Of a stretch of DNA of 10,777 nt, positions 5,806-10,777 are shown piece by piece. The DNA is from Microcystis aeruginosa W13-11. Its GTDB lineage: Bacteria; Cyanobacteriota; Cyanobacteriia; Cyanobacteriales; Microcystaceae. How positions within the stretch are numbered: position 1 is the first letter of the stretch; each line of letters opens with the position of its first letter. The notes under the pieces were generated by a model, which was not told the origin of the DNA, ran no database searches, and worked only from the letters and a program-made list of their open reading frames with translations. The stretch spans positions 1 to 10,777 of the forward strand of contig JAADBR010000158.1 of assembly GCA_009995705.1 (NCBI GenBank). Direction: 5' to 3'. The translations under genes were made by a program, and so were the position numbers.

Positions 5806-8481
5806 TTTTGAAGATTCTATCGGTCGCCATCCTTCGCCTGCTAAGGCATACAAACCAGTCACACTATTATCAAATTTAGTAGTTGGCTCTGGTTTAATCC
5901 AGAATTCCTCACTATAACTTTCAGGTGAATAAAACTCCAATCCCAACTTTTTAGCCTCGTTAATCATCCATTGTAAAGTATAATCCGATAGCCCCCGATA
6001 TTCTTTAGTTCCTCCACCAATACAGCCATGTTCACCAGCAAAGAGAACTTCTTTGACTACTTGTTCAGGATTTTTGTCACTTCTCTCCATGGCGGACGAG
6101 GGAAAACCCTTGCGTTTCTCATCAATAGCAACTGCATGAAAGGCATTTTCCACGATCGGACTTAGTCTAGCATCGAAAAATTCATACTTCCGATTCCAGA
6201 GTTTAGCCAAGGGTAACCAAGGCGTTAGATCCGGAACACCTAATGCTCCTACCGTATCCCAGCACCCTAACATTTTAATCGGTACACGACCCTGTAAATA
6301 ATCTTTTTCGGTATCTATCTTTTTGGAGTTATCTTCCCGGAATTTTTGAGCTTCTGGATCATTTGGCTTAATTTTAGAATTTCGATAAAGCTCATAAGCT
6401 TTAGGCAATTCGCGGATTTTGGAACGGCTCAATAAACCACTGTTATAGATCATACCTGCTAAACAACGAACTGTATAGGCTCCGCGACTAAAGCCAACTA
6501 GGTAAATTTCGTCTCCAGCTTCTACGTCATAATTCATACATAAAAAGCGATAGGCATCTTGAATAATTCGGTCAATTCCCCAGCCAAAAGCACCCCCGCC
6601 TAAACGCTCGATTAAATCAGCGTCTTCTTCTGTGCCACATCCTGATATATAATGAACCATTTGTGGGGTTTGATCATCGGAGGTGTATTTCACTAAGCGG
6701 GCAAATTTGACGACATTCGTGGGATAGGAAGTTGCTAATTCATTCCAGGTACCATCACAACAAACAACCAAACGTTTTTTCTTAGTTGTATTAGAGGGTT
6801 TAGTCGGCTCAGTGGTGTCAGGCTTAGACAATAGTTCAGACATATTCTTATCTTGAGTTGATTCTGAGGTTTGAGGATTAGATGGTTCCGATGGGGTCAA
6901 TGTTTCGGGTTTGATACTAGATGATTGTTCCTCGGCAGTAACTGCTTCATTGTTTGGTGGAGTTTGAGGATTAGATGGTTCCCGTTTCGCCAAAGTTGTA
7001 ACAGTTTGGCAATAAATCCCCAAACGCACTAACAAATCCCCATAAGAGCCAAAGAAGCTGATAATCTCCTGACCTTCTGGCGCTTCTAAGACGAAAGGTT
7101 CAACTTCTTGTTTTCCATGCTTTCCCCCAAAAACGGGTGATTTAACTCCCTTCTTGGTTTCAAATTGGATGGTGACAATTTCTTGCTTGGGACGTCCTGG
7201 TGCTGACATTCCCCAAGTGCCGCTTATTTTCGTGAGATAATCCCCTGCTGGTATGGAAAATTCTCCTTTTGTACCGCCGCGACCACCAACTAGGTCGGAA
7301 AGATAGGTTTCTCCCGGAATAGAAACGGGATTTTCGTATTCAACCTGAAGTGCGTCAATTGCCCAACCTGCATTCACGAATACCTTTTTCACTCGTGATT
7401 GTGGAGCAGTATCTTTAGGAAGAATTTGAAAATCTGTGCCTGAGATTGAACCACCTGTCGGACCTAATTTTATCGGTTTAGATACTTGATCCGTTAGTCC
7501 GGTTGGCCCAGTTGGGCCGATTGGCTCAGTAGGCTTAGTTTGCTCAATTGGCTTGGCTTGCTCAATTGGCTTAGTTTCCTCAGTAGGCTTGGTTTGCTCA
7601 ATTGGCTTGGCTTGCTCAGTTGGGTTAGATACTTGATCCGTATTGTCGCTAGGAACTGGTTCAGGGGTTGTCAATTTGGGTGGAACTGAACAAGTCACTG
7701 CTATAACTGAACCACTATTCGGGATCGGATTCCATTTGCTGGTCAAGGTGTCTCGGCTATAGAGACGATTATCTCCGCCAACGCCAACTATTTTGCCATC
7801 CGGCATGACGGTAATACTGAGAACCGAACCATTGTTAGATACATACTTCCAGTCACTGATCAAGCTATCTCGGCTATAGAGACGATTATTCATCCCAATT
7901 CCAACTAACTTCCCATCCGGCATAACGGTGACACCAATAACTGAACCACTATTAGGAATTTGCTTCCATTCACTGGTCAAGCTATCTCGGGTGCAGAGGT
8001 TTTTATTGGTTCCAACGCCAACTAACTTCCCATCCGGCATGACGGCGACACCAATAACCGCACCACTATTAGGAATCTGCTTCCATTCACTGGTTAAAGT
8101 ATCTCGCGTGTAGAGATTATTATTGGTTCCAACACCGACTATTTTGCCATCTGGCATGAGGGCGACACTAATAACTGGACCACTATTAGGAATCTCCTTC
8201 CAGTTACTGGTTAAAGCATCTCGGCTACACAGGAGATTATTTGTCCCAACACCAATTACTCCATAGTTAGCTGGTATGGGTCGTTCAGATTTCCCCCAAG
8301 TAGCACCATTAATTGTGCCATTATTGCCATTACTTGTCTTATCTTTGGCGATATTTTCTGAACCTTCATTGAGGGGCCAATATCCCACTAATCCGGTTTC
8401 ATTTCCCTTTAATCGCTGGAACATATTTTCTTTGATTTCTGATTCTGGTCGGGCAATGTTCCACACCCTCACTTCCGTCAT
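5710..8481 (-). CDS. Lectin-propeller-jacalin-DUF2235 hydrolase (3' part of a split gene)
   Basis: From Met1 (8481) the 923 residues comprise: the C-terminal half of a LamG domain (1-62); five ~39-residue blades (73-270) suggesting a five-bladed tachylectin-2-like propeller; a Pro/Thr/Glu linker with hexapeptide repeats (272-338); a jacalin-like lectin domain (about 340-493, with ISGTWG and FFGSYG); a Pro/Ser linker (498-567); and a DUF2235 alpha/beta-hydrolase domain (569-900). The last shows CCDGTWNE (574-581), nucleophile Ser665 in GFSRG, Asp742 in CWDTVG and His818 in AGEHGCIGGG. DUF2235 includes Tle1 phospholipase effectors, so a glycan-targeted lipase is likely. The frame stays open upstream to 8538 with LamG sequence, then meets a TAA, so Met1 is not the ancestral start. 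GAAGG lies four bases before it and might permit reinitiation. No signal peptide. Confidence 0.8.
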   Translation of the reverse strand: MTEVRVWNIARPESEIKENMFQRLKGNETGLVGYWPLNEGSENIAKDKTSNGNNGTINGATWGKSERPIPANYGVIGVGTNNLLCSRDALTSNWKEIPNSGPVISVALMPDGKIVGVGTNNNLYTRDTLTSEWKQIPNSGAVIGVAVMPDGKLVGVGTNKNLCTRDSLTSEWKQIPNSGSVIGVTVMPDGKLVGIGMNNRLYSRDSLISDWKYVSNNGSVLSITVMPDGKIVGVGGDNRLYSRDTLTSKWNPIPNSGSVIAVTCSVPPKLTTPEPVPSDNTDQVSNPTEQAKPIEQTKPTEETKPIEQAKPIEQTKPTEPIGPTGPTGLTDQVSKPIKLGPTGGSISGTDFQILPKDTAPQSRVKKVFVNAGWAIDALQVEYENPVSIPGETYLSDLVGGRGGTKGEFSIPAGDYLTKISGTWGMSAPGRPKQEIVTIQFETKKGVKSPVFGGKHGKQEVEPFVLEAPEGQEIISFFGSYGDLLVRLGIYCQTVTTLAKREPSNPQTPPNNEAVTAEEQSSSIKPETLTPSEPSNPQTSESTQDKNMSELLSKPDTTEPTKPSNTTKKKRLVVCCDGTWNELATSYPTNVVKFARLVKYTSDDQTPQMVHYISGCGTEEDADLIERLGGGAFGWGIDRIIQDAYRFLCMNYDVEAGDEIYLVGFSRGAYTVRCLAGMIYNSGLLSRSKIRELPKAYELYRNSKIKPNDPEAQKFREDNSKKIDTEKDYLQGRVPIKMLGCWDTVGALGVPDLTPWLPLAKLWNRKYEFFDARLSPIVENAFHAVAIDEKRKGFPSSAMERSDKNPEQVVKEVLFAGEHGCIGGGTKEYRGLSDYTLQWMINEAKKLGLEFYSPESYSEEFWIKPEPTTKFDNSVTGLYALAGEGWRPIESSKVALHYSVVERLKADPNYRPQNLAPLLNNLLP
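7522..7623. repeat. 18-bp tandem repeats encoding a hexapeptide linker
   Basis: About 5.7 units of 18 bp encode alternating AKPIEQ, TKPTEE, TKPIEQ, AKPIEQ and TKPTEP hexapeptides in the linker between propeller and jacalin domain (residues 287-320). The unit number is likely to vary between strains by slippage. Confidence 0.8.
7675..8265. repeat. Five-blade repeat set C (117-bp units)
   Basis: Five units of about 39 codons follow the pattern VGVGTNN-LY-RD-LTS-WK-IPNSG-VI-V-VMPDGK. The first unit has the LLCSRD variant and the fifth ends IAVTCSVPPK, capping the set. Order and variants match set B (8787-9377) unit for unit, so the whole set was duplicated as one block. Confidence 0.85.
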
Positions 8482-8534
8482 TTGACCTTCAAAGTAACCA
8501 TCATTAGCCCAGTTACTCTTACCTATATAGTTTA
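8278..8534. repeat. 257-bp direct repeat encoding LamG C-terminal half, copy 1
   Basis: This segment matches 10521-10777 with about five substitutions and no gaps; the second copy continues past the window edge. It encodes the C-terminal LamG half (MTEVRVWNIARPESEIKENM onward). The offset of 2243 bp is not a multiple of three, which places the two copies in different frames relative to each other. Confidence 0.9.
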
Positions 8535-10777
8535 GTTGTTACAATACAGATGGAGTCCCAGCGTAGATGTAGATGTTCTCACATTTGCCAGGAGAATGTT
8601 GTTTTTTCCTGGTCCATTGCCGAAATCAATAATTCGTGACCAGGAGCGAAAACTTTTGTACTGCACCCAAGCTTCTACAGTAAGTCCTTGGGAATAGTCC
8701 GTGTTGACTGCGGGTAACTGCACATAATCATCTATGCCATCAAATACTAGGACAGAGTCGCTAGTAACTGGTTCAGGGGTTGTAGATTTAGGTGGAACTG
8801 AACAAGTCACTGCTATAACTGAACCACTATTCGGGATCGGCTTCCAGTCACTGGTCAAGGTGTCTCGGCTATAGAGACGATTATCTACGCCAACGCCAAC
8901 CATTTTGCCATCCGGCATGACAGTAATTCCGAGAACCGAACCATTATTAGGTACTTCCTTCCAGTCACTGGTCAAGCTATCTCGGCTATAGAGGCGATTA
9001 TTCGTCCCAACTCCAACTAACTTCCCATCCGGCATGACGGTGACACTAATAACTGAACCACTATTAGGTACTCCCTTCCAGTCACTGATCAAGTTATCTT
9101 GGGTGTAGAGGCTTTTATTGGTTCCAATGCCGACTATTTTGCCATCCGGCATGACGGCGACACTAATAACCGCACCACTATTAGGAATCTGCTTCCAGTC
9201 ACTGGTTAAAGTGTCTCGGGTGTAGAGATTATTATTGGTTCCAACGCCGACTATTCTGCCATCTGGCATGAGGGCGATACTAAGAAACGCACCACTATTA
9301 GGAATCTCCTTCCAGTTACTGGTTAAAGTATCTCGGCTACACAAGAGATTATTCGTCCCAACACCAATTACTCCATAGTCGGTAGGAACTGGTTCAGGGG
9401 TCGTAAATTTGGGTGCAACTGAACAAGTCACTGCTATAACTGAACCACTATTCGGAATCTCCTTCCAGTCACTGGCCAAGCTATCTCGGCTATAGAGGCG
9501 GTTATTCGTCCCAACCCCAACTAACTTCCCATCCGGCATGACGGTGACACTAATAACCGAACCACTATTGGCTACTTCCTTCCAGTCACCGATTAAGCTA
9601 TCTCGGGTGTAGAGGCGTTTATTGGTTCCAACGCCGACTATTTTGCCATCTGGCATAACGATAGCACCAATGACCGCACCACTATTAGGAATCTGTTTCC
9701 AGATAGTGGTTAAAGTATCTCGGGTGTAGAGAGTATTATTGGTTCCAACGCCGATTATTTTGCCATCTGGCATGAGGGCGACACTAACAAACGCACCACT
9801 ATTAGGTATCTCCTTCCAGTCACTGGTTAAAGTATCTCGGGTGTAGAGAGTATTATTGGTTCCAACGCCGACTATTTTGCCATCTGGCATGAGGGCGATA
9901 CTGACAAACGGACCACTATTAGGTATCTCTTTCCAGTCACTGGTTAAAGTATCTCGGCTACACAGGAGATTATTCGTCCCAACACCAATTAGTCCATAGT
10001 TAGCTGTTTCTGTCTTTTCAATCTTTATAGGAATTTCTCCAACATTTCCCTTGACACTTAAGGAATAAGTACGATCAACTGAATCGGAAAATGCTGTAGC
10101 AGCAGCACCGGATGAGGTAAACAAAACTTTTCCGCTTAAGTTACCAAGAGGAGCAGTATTCTTATCATAACTGATAGAACCTGCTTGGGGATAATATATT
10201 CCCACAAAGTCACCTTGGTCGACTTTAATTGGTGTAGTCAGGGAAAATTCGTTTAAACCAATCACAGGAGTTTTTACCTCGCTTTTTCCCACAAGTGACC
10301 AGGTATTTGCTTCCTTCCTATAAATGATCAGTTGTACAGGTAAGGTGTTTTCTGCCCAAATATCCCACCCAGTTATTTCACCATTGCCATTAATAGGTTT
10401 GTTGGTATCTACAAGATAAAAATTAGTCCTTGTATCTGCAATTCCGTATTTAGTGGGAGGATTACCCCCAGTGATCACATCAGGTTTTTTCCCTATTTCA
10501 GACTCCTTCGTGCCAGTTACGGGTAGTTCAGATTTTACCCAAGTAGCACCATTAATTGTGCCATTATTGCCATTACTTGTCTTATCTTTGGCGATATTTT
10601 CTGAACCTTCATTGAGGGGCCAATATCCCACTAACCCGGTTTCATTTCCCTTTAATCGCTGGGACATATTTTCTTTGATTTCTGATTCTGGTCGGGCAAT
10701 GTTCCACACCCTCACTTCCGTCATTTGACCTTCAAAGTAACCATCATTAGCCCAGTTACTCTTACCTATATAGTTTA
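8532..10777 (-). CDS. LamG-double propeller protein (5' part of a split gene, incomplete)
   Basis: The frame is open to the right edge (from about codon LNYIGKSNWANDGYFEG), so the true start lies outside. Counting from Met at 10724 (730 residues), it holds the C-terminal LamG half (1-62) and an unassigned beta-rich segment (about 92-235, with GEITGWDIWAENTLPVQL and GDFVGIYYPQAGSISYD). Two five-blade propeller sets follow (243-440 and 450-646). Residues 657-726 are the N-terminal half of a second LamG domain (VLVFDGIDDYVQLPAVNTDY, then LTVEAWVQY, SRIIDFGNG). It ends abruptly with LHLYCNN and TAA at 8532-8534. LamG then resumes in the next frame in the downstream DUF2235 gene, so this is the upstream portion of one once-continuous gene. 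No catalytic domain is visible in this part. Confidence 0.8.
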   Translation of the reverse strand, partial: NYIGKSNWANDGYFEGQMTEVRVWNIARPESEIKENMSQRLKGNETGLVGYWPLNEGSENIAKDKTSNGNNGTINGATWVKSELPVTGTKESEIGKKPDVITGGNPPTKYGIADTRTNFYLVDTNKPINGNGEITGWDIWAENTLPVQLIIYRKEANTWSLVGKSEVKTPVIGLNEFSLTTPIKVDQGDFVGIYYPQAGSISYDKNTAPLGNLSGKVLFTSSGAAATAFSDSVDRTYSLSVKGNVGEIPIKIEKTETANYGLIGVGTNNLLCSRDTLTSDWKEIPNSGPFVSIALMPDGKIVGVGTNNTLYTRDTLTSDWKEIPNSGAFVSVALMPDGKIIGVGTNNTLYTRDTLTTIWKQIPNSGAVIGAIVMPDGKIVGVGTNKRLYTRDSLIGDWKEVANSGSVISVTVMPDGKLVGVGTNNRLYSRDSLASDWKEIPNSGSVIAVTCSVAPKFTTPEPVPTDYGVIGVGTNNLLCSRDTLTSNWKEIPNSGAFLSIALMPDGRIVGVGTNNNLYTRDTLTSDWKQIPNSGAVISVAVMPDGKIVGIGTNKSLYTQDNLISDWKGVPNSGSVISVTVMPDGKLVGVGTNNRLYSRDSLTSDWKEVPNNGSVLGITVMPDGKMVGVGVDNRLYSRDTLTSDWKPIPNSGSVIAVTCSVPPKSTTPEPVTSDSVLVFDGIDDYVQLPAVNTDYSQGLTVEAWVQYKSFRSWSRIIDFGNGPGKNNILLANVRTSTSTLGLHLYCNN
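8787..9377. repeat. Five-blade repeat set B
   Basis: Five ~117-bp units (residues 450-646 of the 5' part) run in the same blade order as set C. The first has LLCSRD and the last has DNRLYSRDTLTSDWKPIPNSG and the cap VIAVTCSVPPK. It is separated from set A by a short FTTPEPVPTD linker. Confidence 0.85.
9405..9998. repeat. Five-blade repeat set A, remodelled
   Basis: Five units (residues 243-440) are present, but the internal order differs from sets B and C. Blades 2 and 3 are near copies of each other (NNTLYTRDTLT). Blade 4 resembles blade 3 of set B (NK-LYT-D). Blade 5 begins like a set-B blade 4 and ends with the blade-5 cap. One blade seems gained and one lost, with the total still five. 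Confidence 0.75.
10521..10777. repeat. 257-bp direct repeat encoding LamG C-terminal half, copy 2
   Basis: This is the partner of 8278-8534, about 98% identical by eye. It is cut by the window edge and probably extends further. It marks the start of a repeated module of LamG half plus propeller. Confidence 0.9.

Noticed and set aside
7675..9998. CRISPR-like array, because of regular spaced repeats
   Set aside because: The 117-bp period is protein blade repeats in an open frame, with conserved rather than unique spacers.
8787..9998. Diversity-generating retroelement target
   Set aside because: No reverse transcriptase, template repeat or adenine-biased variable region was seen; variation follows blade duplication.

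Overview
The window looks like a cyanobacterial accessory region, most like Microcystis. The evidence is moderate to low G+C, a HIP1 octamer (GCGATCGC), a reversed-order hicBA pair, ISL3- and IS1-type transposase remnants of the kind common in Microcystis, and a very large lectin/DUF2235 protein. The genus is an inference. Apart from the ISL3 fragment at the left edge, every gene-like element reads on the minus strand.

Left part (1-2750): the 3' end of an ISL3-family insertion sequence, a hicB-hicA toxin-antitoxin pair, a 245-bp spacer with no convincing gene, and an intact 560-residue GT39/PMT-like membrane glycosyltransferase. A perfect 22-bp palindrome lies just upstream of the glycosyltransferase.

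Middle part (2750-5690) is a graveyard of broken genes. A citE-like 5' fragment is joined out of frame to the 3' third of a pyruvate/indolepyruvate-decarboxylase-type gene, which carries its own frameshift in a G5 run. Next comes an orphan copy of the last ~30 codons of the downstream DUF2235 gene. It is followed by a full-length polysaccharide-deacetylase pseudogene kept in one frame but interrupted by five TAA codons. A translationally coupled pair of small genes follows, the upstream member stopped at codon 12. Last is an IS1-type transposase remnant with a frameshift, a hairpin insertion and flanking heptamer repeats.

Right part (5690-10777) holds the main object: a giant modular protein gene now split in two. 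The promoter-proximal piece, cut by the right window edge, encodes the C-terminal half of a LamG domain, an unassigned beta-rich segment, two sets of five 39-residue blades resembling five-bladed tachylectin-2-like propellers, and the N-terminal half of a second LamG domain. The distal piece continues in another frame with the C-terminal half of LamG, a third five-blade set, a Pro/Thr/Glu linker, a jacalin-like lectin domain, another linker, and a DUF2235 (Tle1-like) alpha/beta-hydrolase domain with GFSRG. Together they look like one ancestral glycan-binding lipase split by a small deletion inside LamG. The combination of three propeller sets, LamG, jacalin and DUF2235 is the best candidate here for an undescribed system; its role (adhesion, antagonism or defence) is not shown by the sequence.
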